From Campylobacter subantarcticus LMG 24377 (GTDB lineage Bacteria; Campylobacterota; Campylobacteria; Campylobacterales; Campylobacteraceae): 64,000 nt of DNA. The stretch spans positions 1,788,996-1,852,995 of the forward strand of contig NZ_CP007773.1 in the NCBI RefSeq assembly GCF_000816305.1, read 5' to 3'. The notes below the pieces were generated by a model that ran no database searches, had not been told where the DNA came from, and worked only from the letters and a program-made list of their open reading frames with translations. Positions within the stretch are counted from its first letter, which is position 1, and each line of letters begins with the position of its first letter. Of the stretch, positions 36,526 through 45,604 are shown one piece after another. The position numbers and the translations under genes were made by a program.

Positions 36526-36938
36526 TCAAATTTTTGACCTAAGATGTTACCTTTAAAATCTGTATAAATTTCCATCATATTATTGGTTCTAAATTTGTAA
36601 CCGTTGATTTTTTTATCTACTTCTACGATCGCTGCATTTGGTTGTGCTGCTTGTACTTTAGTCATTACTTCTTTTGGGATAAAACCAGTTGGTATACCTT
36701 TGTATTTACCATCAACTTCTTTCCAATCACCATTAATGATGAAATTAATTTCTGTTCCATCTACTAAATTTACTTCGTATGAATCAACATCTTGCTTTAC
36801 ATAACCCACGTTTACACCTTTAAAATGTGTATTTAAAAATTCTTGAGCTTTTTGAGGTAAAGCACTTGGACTAACGATCATATCCGCAAACATAGAACTT
36901 GCACAAACTAAACTAGCTAACATTAATTTCATTTTCAT
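36519..36938 (-). CDS. Periplasmic PepSY-like (DUF2874) protein
   Basis: The 139-residue protein has a signal peptide (LASLVCASSMFADM). Two similar halves follow, SALPQKAQEFLNTHFKGVNV..DSYEVNLVDGTEINF and IPKEVMTKVQAAQPNAAIV..NGYKFRTNNMMEIYTD, as in PepSY-like beta-lactamase-inhibitor-fold proteins. Function is unknown; a periplasmic binding role is likely. A ribosome binding site (AAAGGAG) precedes the ATG. Confidence 0.8.
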   Translation of the reverse strand: MKMKLMLASLVCASSMFADMIVSPSALPQKAQEFLNTHFKGVNVGYVKQDVDSYEVNLVDGTEINFIINGDWKEVDGKYKGIPTGFIPKEVMTKVQAAQPNAAIVEVDKKINGYKFRTNNMMEIYTDFKGNILGQKFDD

Positions 36939-37005
36939 TTTTTCTCCTTTAAATTAAAAAGTTGAAAGAATGATACTAAACGCTTGTGAAATTTATGTGA
37001 ATTTT

Positions 37006-38718
37006 TTAATTTTTAAATCCTACGACTTTGTTTTTATCAAATGATGATTCTATTTCCTTTTCGATAGTTTGTAAAAAATCACTCATTTTAAACACACCAT
37101 CTTTAGAAATAGCTGCTTTTAGCGCTGTATTTTTTACCACCATTACAATTTGCGCTCCGCTTAATTCATATGAAGCTAGATTAGCTAGATTAAACGCATC
37201 ATCAAAAATAGCATTTTTAGGCAGGGCTTTTTGCCATATCATTAAGCGTTGCTCGTGGTTTGGTTTTTTAAATTCTATTTTATAATCAAATCTTCTTGAA
37301 AAAGCCACATCTAAACTTTCTAAAAAATTGGTTGTAGCTATTATAACCCCGCTAAAACGCTCAATTTGCTCTAAAAAGATATTTTGCATTTGATTGTGCA
37401 TTTTATCTGCACCAGCACTACTTTCCACCCTTGTGCTTAAAAACTGATCAGCCTCATTTAAAAGCAAAATAGGACTTTGTTTACTTGTTTGGCAAAGCTC
37501 TTTATAGGTGTCAAAAATTTTTCTTACATTTTGTTCACTCTCGCCTACATATTTGCTTAAAATTTTAGAACAGTCAAAACTTAAAATCGATTTTTTCATC
37601 GCCTTTGCCATACTTAAAGCACTCATGGTCTTGCCCGTACCCGCAGGACCATAAAAGATAATCTTAGCTTCTATGTTTTTATTGGTCTTAATACCCCATT
37701 TATTTAGTCTTTCTAAAACTTTTTTATCTTGTTGTTTTAGTATACTTTCTAGCAAATCCTTAGTGCTTTGTGGCATGATCACATCATCTATATTAATATT
37801 TGGCTCAATCAGCTCAAATATATCCTGGCTTTTTACTAAATTTTGCAATTTAATTTTTTTATTTTTCTTTGGCTCTTTAAAGTTAATAATCCTTTGTAAA
37901 ATATCATCACTTAAATAAAATATTTTAGTTATATCCCCCAAAGAATTCACAAACTCATCATATTCTAAGAGATTAGAACTCAACAACTTAGAATTTTCTT
38001 CCAACAAAACTTTATTTTCTTCTTTTTGCGTATCATTTTCACTAATTAAATGCAATAAAAAATTATAATCTCTGCTATAAGAATTTTCCGTATTAAGCAA
38101 GTATTCTTCTTTTAGTAAGCTAATAAATATCAAACATTCTTTATCATTTAAAGTATACTCTTTAAAAATCTCTGCCAAAACATTAGGAATTTTACTTTTT
38201 TTCAACCGTTCTTTAATGTATGCTTCAAACACTGCTATATCTTTTTTTATGCTTGTACTTTGGTTGCTTTTTGCAAAAAAACGCAGTCTTTGATAGAGTT
38301 CGATTTTAAAAAATTCATCTTTTAAATACGCAATATGATCTTCATAAATTGCATCTTGCATATAATCTTGTATGGTTTTATTTTCTAAAACCTGCAAGAA
38401 AACTTCACTCAAACTCACATCACACTGTAATAAATTTAAAAGTAAGCTAGAGTTTTTACTCGCTTTAAAATCAGAAAAAATTTGAACTATAAAACCCTTC
38501 TCTATAAGACTTTTAAGATCTTTTAAATGATCTAAATACTCATATTCATCATTTTTAAAAACTTCGCTAAGAAGACTATAAACATTCATACTCACACTAG
38601 CTTGTAGATAATTTTTACACAAGTGTTTTAGTATTAAAATTTCATCTTCGCTACATTGTAAGTTTTTATAAATAGCGCTTTTAAAAGTATCATTGAGAAA
38701 AAGTTTTAAATCTTTCAT
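37006..38718 (-). CDS. AAA-family ATPase with long N-terminal helical domain
   Basis: The 570-residue protein has a roughly 300-residue N-terminal helical region without known domain and a C-terminal AAA module. The module shows Walker A FYGPAGTGKTMSA (about 355), sensor TTN and arginine finger FSRRFD. The Walker B reads ILLLNEADQF, with Asn replacing the usual Asp, while the catalytic Glu is kept. The gene order with the next lipoprotein, yajQ and the dehydrogenase matches the C. jejuni Cj0377-Cj0373 region. The substrate is unknown; a protein-remodelling role is likely for this group. Confidence 0.82.
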   Translation of the reverse strand: MKDLKLFLNDTFKSAIYKNLQCSEDEILILKHLCKNYLQASVSMNVYSLLSEVFKNDEYEYLDHLKDLKSLIEKGFIVQIFSDFKASKNSSLLLNLLQCDVSLSEVFLQVLENKTIQDYMQDAIYEDHIAYLKDEFFKIELYQRLRFFAKSNQSTSIKKDIAVFEAYIKERLKKSKIPNVLAEIFKEYTLNDKECLIFISLLKEEYLLNTENSYSRDYNFLLHLISENDTQKEENKVLLEENSKLLSSNLLEYDEFVNSLGDITKIFYLSDDILQRIINFKEPKKNKKIKLQNLVKSQDIFELIEPNINIDDVIMPQSTKDLLESILKQQDKKVLERLNKWGIKTNKNIEAKIIFYGPAGTGKTMSALSMAKAMKKSILSFDCSKILSKYVGESEQNVRKIFDTYKELCQTSKQSPILLLNEADQFLSTRVESSAGADKMHNQMQNIFLEQIERFSGVIIATTNFLESLDVAFSRRFDYKIEFKKPNHEQRLMIWQKALPKNAIFDDAFNLANLASYELSGAQIVMVVKNTALKAAISKDGVFKMSDFLQTIEKEIESSFDKNKVVGFKN

Positions 38719-38726
38719 ATTTTCCT

Positions 38727-39206
38727 TTATATTGGTTTTATACTGAGTTTTATTTTATTTTTTATATCACTAAAATTAATACTTTCATCACAAACTTCGT
38801 ATGAAATATCATAATTTTTGTTAGATATTTTTTGGCTAAAACCACAAGAATGATTTTTTTTATTTTTTCCATAAAAAATTGGTTTTTTATGAATTATATC
38901 CTCTAAAAAATCTTCATAGTATTCGTTGTTAAAAAATCTTTGGTTGAATTTTTTTTTCGCATAACAAACACTGTTAATGCAAATTTGATCCGTGATTTTT
39001 AATTCAAATAAAGCCTTAGAAGCATTATAAAATTCTAATTTTGTAAAATGGCCTCCCTTATACAAAAAACCATAATCAGCAAATTTAATTTGTGGCGTTT
39101 TTAAAACAATATAAGCACTTTGTGTATGTGTTTTGTTTTTCATTGCACATGCACCCAAAATAACACACACAAAGCCTAAAAAAATCAGTTGGTGTATTTT
39201 TTTCAT
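38727..39206 (-). CDS. Small lipoprotein, unknown function
   Basis: The 159-residue protein has a lipoprotein signal with lipobox LGAC ([12 protein letters not shown]). Its mature part is basic, with four further cysteines (CINSVC, SCGF, VCDE) that could form disulfides. It starts inside the yajQ stop and ends eight bases before the AAA ATPase start, so it is co-transcribed with both. I recognise no domain. Confidence 0.78.
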   Translation of the reverse strand: MKKIHQLIFLGFVCVILGACAMKNKTHTQSAYIVLKTPQIKFADYGFLYKGGHFTKLEFYNASKALFELKITDQICINSVCYAKKKFNQRFFNNEYYEDFLEDIIHKKPIFYGKNKKNHSCGFSQKISNKNYDISYEVCDESINFSDIKNKIKLSIKPI

Positions 39207-39694
39207 TTAAGATTTTTAAAACTAAGATTAAGCTCTAAATTGAGTTCTTTTACTATTTTCATTACATTTTGCAAATCATCAATTTGTTTTCCAACTACGC
39301 GAATTTCATTACCTCTAATACTCGAAGTTACTTTTAGCTTGCTATCTTTAATGGCTTTATTGATTTTTTTGGCACTATCTGTATCAATAGCATCATTAAC
39401 TTTTAAATTCAGTCTAAAATTAGCTCCACTTTCTCTACTTAATTCTTTAATGCCATTAGGATTGATCCCTCTTTTGATTAACTTTGAAATCACAATATCC
39501 TTAAGCACTTCAAGCTTTACTTCACTAGAGCAAATAAGCTTAAATACACTTTCTTTTTCATTTAGTTCTATTTCGCTTTTGATACCTTTTAAATCATATC
39601 TGCTATCAAGTTCTTTTTTGGCTTGCTCTAAAGCATTTTTTAGCTCTTGTTTATCAATTTCACCGCTAATATCAAAACTATGTTCACTTGCCAT
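39203..39694 (-). CDS. YajQ-family nucleotide-binding protein
   Basis: The 163-residue protein begins [18 protein letters not shown], the conserved YajQ start, and keeps [12 protein letters not shown] and [12 protein letters not shown]. YajQ proteins bind nucleotides, in some bacteria cyclic di-GMP, and RNA. I chose ATG at 39694 (ten bases after AAGGAG) because it matches the family start. The frame is open 11 codons further. It overlaps the dehydrogenase gene by 11 bases. Confidence 0.9.
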   Translation of the reverse strand: MASEHSFDISGEIDKQELKNALEQAKKELDSRYDLKGIKSEIELNEKESVFKLICSSEVKLEVLKDIVISKLIKRGINPNGIKELSRESGANFRLNLKVNDAIDTDSAKKINKAIKDSKLKVTSSIRGNEIRVVGKQIDDLQNVMKIVKELNLELNLSFKNLK

Positions 39695-40616
39695 TTTCCA
39701 TAAACTCCTTAAGATTATTAAATACAATTTGTATTAAATTTTGTATCGATTCTTGACTTGCCCATGCTACATGTGGAGTGATGATTAGATTTTCCTTGTT
39801 GTTTATGCTAATCAATGGATGATCTTTGATCATAGGCTCTACTTCAAGCACATCAAGCCCTACTCTAATATTTTTCTCATTCATAACTTGTGCCAAGTCT
39901 GCCTCATTTATGATACCACCACGCCCCACATTAATCAAAATAGCTTCATCTTTTAAAAGCAACAATTCTTTTTTTGTCAATAAATTTTTAGTTTTGTCGT
40001 TTAAAGGCGCATGAATGCTAATCACATCACAAGTTTTCAAAAGCTCTTCAAGACTTACTCTTTCATACTCATTATTAAAATTTGCTCCAGAAGTCGAATA
40101 GTAACAAATTTTAGAACCAAACATTTGCGATACTTTAGCCACTTCTTTACCAATCACACCAAGTCCGATAATACCATGTCTTTTGCCTGTTAAAGTATGT
40201 AAAATCTTGCTAAAATCAGTAAACATCGTACTTTTTGTCCAAAGTCCATCTTTGCTCCATTGATCATAATATGGAATTTGATTTAAAAAAGCAAAAAGCA
40301 AAGCAAAAGTATGACTTAATACACTTTTTGTAGAGTATCCGGCTGCATTTTTTACCACTATGCCTTTAGAATTTGCATACTCTACATCAATATTATTAAC
40401 CCCTGTGCCAAGCTGTAAAATCAACTTCAAGTTAGTTTGATCAATGACTTCTTTATCAATGATAACTTTATTGATCATCACTACTTCAGCATCAGCTATT
40501 CTTGAGATGATCTCATCTTTAGGAGTAAGCTCATAGCTTATAAATTCTCCAACACTTTTAAAATCCGATAAATCCCCTCCGCCTAATGTAGCGGCATCTA
40601 AGCATACTATTTTCAT
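39684..40616 (-). CDS. D-isomer-specific 2-hydroxyacid dehydrogenase
   Basis: The 310-residue NAD-dependent enzyme shows the Rossmann motif GVIGKEV (about 150). It also has the catalytic triad region: Arg in [10 protein letters not shown], Glu in DVLEVEP and His in TPHVAWAS. The order next to yajQ and a glutathionylspermidine-synthase-like gene matches C. jejuni Cj0373. The substrate (hydroxypyruvate, lactate or other) cannot be fixed from sequence. Confidence 0.88.
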   Translation of the reverse strand: MKIVCLDAATLGGGDLSDFKSVGEFISYELTPKDEIISRIADAEVVMINKVIIDKEVIDQTNLKLILQLGTGVNNIDVEYANSKGIVVKNAAGYSTKSVLSHTFALLFAFLNQIPYYDQWSKDGLWTKSTMFTDFSKILHTLTGKRHGIIGLGVIGKEVAKVSQMFGSKICYYSTSGANFNNEYERVSLEELLKTCDVISIHAPLNDKTKNLLTKKELLLLKDEAILINVGRGGIINEADLAQVMNEKNIRVGLDVLEVEPMIKDHPLISINNKENLIITPHVAWASQESIQNLIQIVFNNLKEFMENGK

Positions 40617-41788
40617 TAATCTTTTATGATATGTCCTATAAATTTAGAATAATTATCAAGCACCAAACCACCTTTTCTAAAGCCTAATCCACATCCTTCA
40701 TACGCAAAAAAAACTCCAGCTTGATAATAATCATTTTCATTCTGGTTAAAATCTACAAATTCTTGATACACAAAACGGTTGTTTTGATAATCTCCATTTG
40801 TTTCAAAACTCACATCTCCATTAGCTTCTATAATAGAAACATTTGCCCCTTCTCTACCAAAAACAGGCTTTTTAACACATTTTTTACCAACCAATGGTTG
40901 ATCGCTTGTTTCTAACAATAAAGGGTGGTTTGGGTAAAGCTCCCATAAAATTTTCATAATACCCTTACTTTGGAAAAGTAAAGTGTAAGCAGGATTTAAA
41001 ATGATCACTTTTTGATTTTGCATGATTTGGGTTAAAAGCATAGCAAGCTCTCCCTCTTCTATAGCGATACTTTCCCAAGGAATAAGTTTAAAAAAGTATT
41101 CATAATTAACATCATTTTTAAATACACCCTCAGGCGAAAATTCCACCTCATCAATAAAAGAAAACTCGCTTTCAAAACCTGCTTCATTAGCAATGTGTGC
41201 TAAAAGTTTTGTAGTGATCATATCCTCATCACTTCCTGCAATAGATGAGAATAATATCTTCCAGCCTTCATAATATCTTTCAAATTCGCTTACATCTTCT
41301 TCTAAAGTAATAAGTCTTTTAAAATTATCTCTCAAAGCTTCATATATATTGTTAAACTGAGAACTTTCATCTAGATTATTTTGTTTTAAAATTGCCCATT
41401 GTAAAATAGCACTTTCAAACAATGAAGTAGGAGTGTCAGCATTAAATTCTATAAGCTTTATAGGTTTTCCATCTAGTCCACCTGCCAAATCAAACCTACC
41501 ATATAAATGCCAATGCACATCATTTGCCCAACTCATTTTAATAGCTTCTACAAGATTAAAAGGGATTCCAAGTTCATCAAAACGATCATTATCAATCACT
41601 TCTTGTGCTGCTGCAACAAACATATCATAAAGTTCATTTACCGCATCATAATAAGCATTTGCCTCACTTTCTTTTACACATACTAAATTAGGGTCTAAAT
41701 AATCACTCCCATCTTTATCAGTATGCCATGAAAAACCCATTTGATCTAAGTAAGATTTTTCTAAAGGATTTACTTTTAAAAAATTCAT
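40616..41788 (-). CDS. Glutathionylspermidine-synthase-family ATP-grasp ligase
   Basis: The 390-residue protein matches the ATP-grasp synthetase domain of GspS and the YgiC/YjfC proteins. Motifs include RFDLAGGLDGKPIKLIEFNADTP-like nucleotide and peptide site segments (shown only in part: LIEFNADTPT), VGKKCVKKPVFGREGANV and VYQEFVDF. It lacks the amidase domain. The substrate of stand-alone members is unclear; glutathione is not a major Campylobacter thiol. The stop overlaps the dehydrogenase start by one base (TAATG). Confidence 0.85.
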   Translation of the reverse strand: MNFLKVNPLEKSYLDQMGFSWHTDKDGSDYLDPNLVCVKESEANAYYDAVNELYDMFVAAAQEVIDNDRFDELGIPFNLVEAIKMSWANDVHWHLYGRFDLAGGLDGKPIKLIEFNADTPTSLFESAILQWAILKQNNLDESSQFNNIYEALRDNFKRLITLEEDVSEFERYYEGWKILFSSIAGSDEDMITTKLLAHIANEAGFESEFSFIDEVEFSPEGVFKNDVNYEYFFKLIPWESIAIEEGELAMLLTQIMQNQKVIILNPAYTLLFQSKGIMKILWELYPNHPLLLETSDQPLVGKKCVKKPVFGREGANVSIIEANGDVSFETNGDYQNNRFVYQEFVDFNQNENDYYQAGVFFAYEGCGLGFRKGGLVLDNYSKFIGHIIKD

Positions 41789-41802
41789 TTTTCCACCTTA
41801 CC

Positions 41803-42420
41803 TTAAGATCCAAATGAGTTAGAAGAGCTTGAAGTCGCCTTAGAGCCACCACCGAAAAAGCCAGATTTTTTAGCGCTAGATCCCGAAGTAGCACTTGTAC
41901 TTGCTTTGTTAAAACTATTGACACTTCTTTGATAAGCACTTTGATTAGAAAATGCTCCTCTTTGTTGGTTGGCAAAGTTTTGATTGTTAAAAAGCTTTGA
42001 TCCTATCCAACTTCCCAAAATAGCTCCCGCTGCACTTGCAAGCAATGTTTCACCCAAAGAAAGTCCACCGCTACTCATTTGAGCATTGTTTGGGTTGGTT
42101 AAATTTGAAGTACCATTGTCTATTTTAGCAGCTTCTTCTTGGATTAGTTTGTCCATTTCTTCTTTAGTCAAAACTCTTTCTTGGCCATCAAGCTGCTTTA
42201 AAACCACTCTTGTTTCATCACTTGGAAACTGATCTTTGATTTTGTATTGATTTGGTGCGGTTTCTTCGATGATAACAAAAGCACCTTGAGTGTTAGCTGC
42301 TTGGCTTAAAGCATTATTTGAATCATTTGTATTACTACTACACGCACTTAAAGCACCTGCACTTATAGCAGCAATACCACTGATCATACTAAGCTTAAGT
42401 ATAGTTTTAATGTGTTTCAT
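41803..42420 (-). CDS. UPF0323-type lipoprotein
   Basis: The 205-residue protein has a lipoprotein signal (AAISAGALSAC|SSN). An acidic/charged middle (FPSDETRVVLKQLDGQERV) and a low-complexity Ser/Gly/Asn/Lys tail ending KATSSSSNSFGS follow. It resembles C. jejuni Cj0371, an envelope lipoprotein placed next to the same ligase gene. A Gly-rich short hydrophobic stretch (LLASAAGAILGSWIGSKLF) is present. The molecular role is unknown. Confidence 0.85.
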   Translation of the reverse strand: MKHIKTILKLSMISGIAAISAGALSACSSNTNDSNNALSQAANTQGAFVIIEETAPNQYKIKDQFPSDETRVVLKQLDGQERVLTKEEMDKLIQEEAAKIDNGTSNLTNPNNAQMSSGGLSLGETLLASAAGAILGSWIGSKLFNNQNFANQQRGAFSNQSAYQRSVNSFNKASTSATSGSSAKKSGFFGGGSKATSSSSNSFGS

Positions 42421-42484
42421 AATCTTTCCTATAATTTATAAGTTTAACTTAATAAGATTTTAACAAAAAAAGTATTAATAAAAA

Positions 42485-43087
42485 TTAATTGCCTTGATTT
42501 ATCATCAATAAGCAATTTTGAATCAAAATAAAAACAACAAAAGCAAAAAAGATACAAGCACTAGTATAATCAACTAGCTTTAAATTCTTTTCATATAAAC
42601 GCATCATAAAAGCTTTGGAGAACAACAAAGCAACCAAAGAAAAATAAACAATCGTTTCTAAAACCAAAACAAGCACCATCCATTGCATTTGTGCAAAATT
42701 AAAATTCGCAAACACACTCGCAAAATAAAAAATCACCTTAGGATTAGATAAGTTTGTAATAACTCCGCTTAAAAATGGAGAAATAGTTGTATTTTGTTTT
42801 TTATACTGTCATTTTTTGCATTTTTATAAATCACATAAGATAAATATAAAAGATAAAACGCCCCAAAACTAGATAAAACAACTTGCAAAAATGGAAATTG
42901 ATGAAAAATTACACTTAGACCAAGTATAGAAAGTATGATCCAAACACTCATTGCTAAACTTACACCCAAGCTAGTTTTTAAAGCACTTTTTATCCCTTCT
43001 CTTAAAGCATAAGAGCTTATTAAGAAAAAATCAGGTCCTGGTAAAATAAGTCCAAAAAAAATGAATAATTAAAGCCCAAAGAAACAT
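42485..43087 (-). pseudogene. LysE/RhtB-family exporter broken by two frameshifts
   Basis: Pieces of one LysE-type transporter of about 200 residues lie in three frames. The N-terminus from ATG at 43087 (MFLWALIIHF, then in the next frame GLILPGPDFFLIS) breaks at an A8 run on the plus strand (43054-43061). The middle part GVSLAMSVW to DSIKNK breaks again near 42800 before SPFLSGVITNLSNPK. Restoring one T fewer in the first run and one A more in the second gives a continuous protein. It could be a decayed gene, a phase-variable one, or two sequencing errors in homopolymers. Amino-acid export is the family role. Confidence 0.75.
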
Positions 43088-43099
43088 CAGTTAAAGTAG

Positions 43100-43121
43100 A
43101 AAAGCCGATTACTCGGCTTTT
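43100..43121 (-). terminator. Terminator of rpsU
   Basis: AAAAGCCGA / TCGGCTTTT makes a nine-base stem with a four-base loop, just after the rpsU stop and with a T-run on the minus strand. Confidence 0.85.
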
Positions 43122-43128
43122 GTTGGTA

Positions 43129-43341
43129 TTAGAGTCTTGACTCGTAGCGTCTAAGCATATAAAGTCTTTTAAGCATTTTTTTGCGAGCTGAAATTTTTTG
43201 TTTTTTGCGAATTTCAGTCATAGGCTCAAAAAATCTTCTAGCGCGAACTTCAGTAACAACTAGATTTCTATCTACTTGTTTTTTGAATTTTCTATACGCT
43301 TCATCAAAAGACTCATTAGGATGTACCTTAATTCCTGGCAC
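43129..43341 (-). CDS. rpsU: 30S ribosomal protein S21
   Basis: The 70-residue basic protein (start [18 protein letters not shown]) matches Campylobacter S21, which takes part in initiation on the small subunit. I chose GTG at 43341, whose next codons give PGIKV. Two more GTGs upstream are open, but AGG at four bases and the known family length support this start. A perfect TATAAT and a leader hairpin lie upstream. Confidence 0.93.
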   Translation of the reverse strand: MPGIKVHPNESFDEAYRKFKKQVDRNLVVTEVRARRFFEPMTEIRKKQKISARKKMLKRLYMLRRYESRL

Positions 43342-43355
43342 GACCCTCACCACCT

Positions 43356-43376
43356 TTCTTTAATAAAATTAAAGAA
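43356..43376 (-). promoter_or_regulatory. Leader hairpin of rpsU
   Basis: TTCTTTAA / TTAAAGAA with a five-base loop lies in the transcribed leader immediately upstream of the ribosome binding site, where it could influence S21 translation. Confidence 0.4.
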
Positions 43377-43379
43377 GCG

Positions 43380-43385
43380 ATTATA
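43380..43385 (-). promoter_or_regulatory. -10 element of rpsU
   Basis: TATAAT on the minus strand in the context GGTATAATCGC fits the Campylobacter sigma-70 extended -10 pattern. Confidence 0.6.
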
Positions 43386-43525
43386 CCATAAAATCACTTG
43401 AAAATAAAGTTTATTTTTGTAATAATTATATAAATAAAAATTAAATATAAAATTATAAACAACAACAAAGTTTGGTTTAATTTTTCTAGTACTACAATTA
43501 AAAAAACATTTTTTAAGGAAATATA

Positions 43526-44902
43526 ATGAGTGCTTGTATCACAAACTATACCAAAAAAAGATATATTGCTTATATTATATCGATGGTTATTTTTATAGCC
43601 TTACCTTTTATCAAAATCAACGGCAATCATTTTTTCTTGCTAAGTTTTGACCATAAAAAACTTAATTTATTTTTTATCGCTTTTGATACCCAAGAACTTT
43701 ACCTAATGCCTTTTGTTATTATAGGAATGTTTTTGACTATACTTTTTGTCACGACTTTAGCAGGAAGAATTTGGTGCGCTTGGACCTGTCCTCAAACCAT
43801 AGCCAGAGTAATTTATAGGGAGCTGTTACAAACTAAAATTTTTAAAATTCACAAAAGTACCGCAAATAAACAAAAACAAGCCAATGGGTTTTTAATACAA
43901 AAAACCTTAAGTGTTGTGATTTTTTATCTTTTTTCTTTGTTAATGATGAGTGCGTTTTTGTGGTATTTTGTTCCACCTGAAGATTTCTTTGTTTATATCC
44001 AAAACCCTAGTGAGCATTTATTGCTTTTAGGAATTTTATTATGTGCTTCTTTGGCTTTTACCTTTGATATAGTGTATTTAGGGGAAAAATTTTGTGTTTA
44101 TGTATGTCCTTATGCAAGAATTCAATCTGTAATGTTTGATAATAATACCGTTCAAGTAATATATGATGATAAAAGAGGAGGCATGATTTATGATGGACAT
44201 ACTAAACTTTATCAAAAACCGCCACAAGGTGAGTGCATAGGTTGTGATGCCTGTGTAAAAATTTGTCCTACTCATATAGATATAAGAGCTGGAATGCAAC
44301 TTGAGTGTATTAATTGTCTTGAATGCGCTGATGCTTGCTCAAAAATTCAAGCTAAATTTGATCGCCCTAGTTTAATTAATTGGACTAGCGCAAAAGCTAT
44401 TGAAACAAGAGAGAAGATAAAATATTTTAGATTTAGAACTATCGGATATTTAGTTGTTTTATGTGGTGTTTTTGCAGCTTTAGTTTTAATGGGAAGTAAA
44501 AAAGAAAATATGCTTTTAAATATCAATCGCTCTAGCGAGCTTTATCAAATCAGAAAAGCGCATGATAGCGAATTAATCATTACCAATGCTTATGTATTTT
44601 TATTCCAAAACACTGATAATAAAACTCATGAATATTATTTTGATGTGAAATTACAAGGCATTGATGATGGTTTAGAAATCATTAGACCTAAAAAATCTTT
44701 TAAATTAAAAGCCGGAGAAAAAGATAAACAAATAGTTGTATTAAAAGCTACTAAAAAACTAGCTGATAATGATAGAAAAGATACCGTAATACCTTTAGCA
44801 ATAAAAGCTTATGCAATTGATGACAAAAATATCATAATCACAAGAGAAAGTAATTTTGTGTATCCTAAAAACTCAATGATAAAGCATAAAAAACATCAAT
44901 GA
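43526..44902 (+). CDS. ccoG: Cytochrome c oxidase accessory protein CcoG (RdxA/FixG)
   Basis: The 458-residue membrane protein has about five transmembrane segments and the cysteine motif TCPQT. Two ferredoxin-type groups, CIGCDACVKIC and CINCLECADAC, and a C-terminal Ig-like periplasmic FixG domain complete it. CcoG reduces Cu(II) for the copper centre of cbb3 oxidase. The gene overlaps cmeR by four bases (ATGA), as neighbouring genes do in C. jejuni (Cj0369c/Cj0368c). Confidence 0.9.
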   Translation: MSACITNYTKKRYIAYIISMVIFIALPFIKINGNHFFLLSFDHKKLNLFFIAFDTQELYLMPFVIIGMFLTILFVTTLAGRIWCAWTCPQTIARVIYRELLQTKIFKIHKSTANKQKQANGFLIQKTLSVVIFYLFSLLMMSAFLWYFVPPEDFFVYIQNPSEHLLLLGILLCASLAFTFDIVYLGEKFCVYVCPYARIQSVMFDNNTVQVIYDDKRGGMIYDGHTKLYQKPPQGECIGCDACVKICPTHIDIRAGMQLECINCLECADACSKIQAKFDRPSLINWTSAKAIETREKIKYFRFRTIGYLVVLCGVFAALVLMGSKKENMLLNINRSSELYQIRKAHDSELIITNAYVFLFQNTDNKTHEYYFDVKLQGIDDGLEIIRPKKSFKLKAGEKDKQIVVLKATKKLADNDRKDTVIPLAIKAYAIDDKNIIITRESNFVYPKNSMIKHKKHQ

Positions 44903-45522
44903 TAAAAAAACTTTCTTCAAAATCTCAAGCAAGACTTGAAAAAATCAAACAAATTGCTGCGGAGTCATTTTTAGAAAATGGCTACGAAGCAACTAATCTT
45001 AAGGATATTATCAAGCAAGCTGGCGGATCTTTTTCTTGTGTATATAAGCATTTTAAAAGCAAAGAAGGTTTATTTGAAGCAATTTTAAATGACTTTGCAG
45101 AGAATCACTTCTTGGCTATTTTGAAAAAAAATATGCAACTTTCACCCGATGCTAATTTAGAAGAATTTTTATATCAATTTGCTAAAGCTTATTTGGGGAT
45201 TTTTAATGACGCTAAAACCATAGCCATAGTAAGACTTTTATATTCTGAAATTTACAATGAAAAATTTGATTTTGGAAAATGGTTTAAAGGGAGCAATAGA
45301 AAAGAAGTAGAATATATACTTCAAAAAAGATTTGAAGAAGAAAATGAAAATTTGGCCAAAAATGCTGAATTTTTAAGTTATACATTTTGTGCCATGCTTA
45401 GGGGAACTTTTTTTATGCAAAGTACTTTTGAAAATAAGGTTTTAATGAGTAAAAAAGAACAGTTAAATCACGCAAAAAAAGTTGTTAATCTTTTTACTCA
45501 AGGAATCGTTAATTTTAATTAA
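44899..45522 (+). CDS. cmeR: TetR-family repressor of the CmeABC efflux pump
   Basis: The 207-residue regulator has an N-terminal TetR helix-turn-helix (ESFLENGYEATNLKDIIKQA to FSCVYKHFKSKEGLFEAIL, about residues 18-60) and a helical ligand domain. CmeR represses cmeABC and responds to bile salts. A near-perfect palindrome lies 33 bases after it, in front of cmeA. Co-direction and position match C. jejuni. Confidence 0.9.
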   Translation: MIKKLSSKSQARLEKIKQIAAESFLENGYEATNLKDIIKQAGGSFSCVYKHFKSKEGLFEAILNDFAENHFLAILKKNMQLSPDANLEEFLYQFAKAYLGIFNDAKTIAIVRLLYSEIYNEKFDFGKWFKGSNRKEVEYILQKRFEEENENLAKNAEFLSYTFCAMLRGTFFMQSTFENKVLMSKKEQLNHAKKVVNLFTQGIVNFN

Positions 45523-45555
45523 CTAAATATTGATAGAATAATGATCATACAATTT

Positions 45556-45571
45556 TGTAATATAAATTACT
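45556..45571 (+). promoter_or_regulatory. CmeR operator
   Basis: TGTAAT-ATAA-ATTACT is a 16-base inverted repeat with one end mismatch. It closely resembles the C. jejuni CmeR site TGTAATAAATATTACA, in the same cmeR-cmeA gap. Confidence 0.75.
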
Positions 45572-45604
45572 TTTTTAGCTAAATAAATAATTTTAAGGAA
45601 ACCA

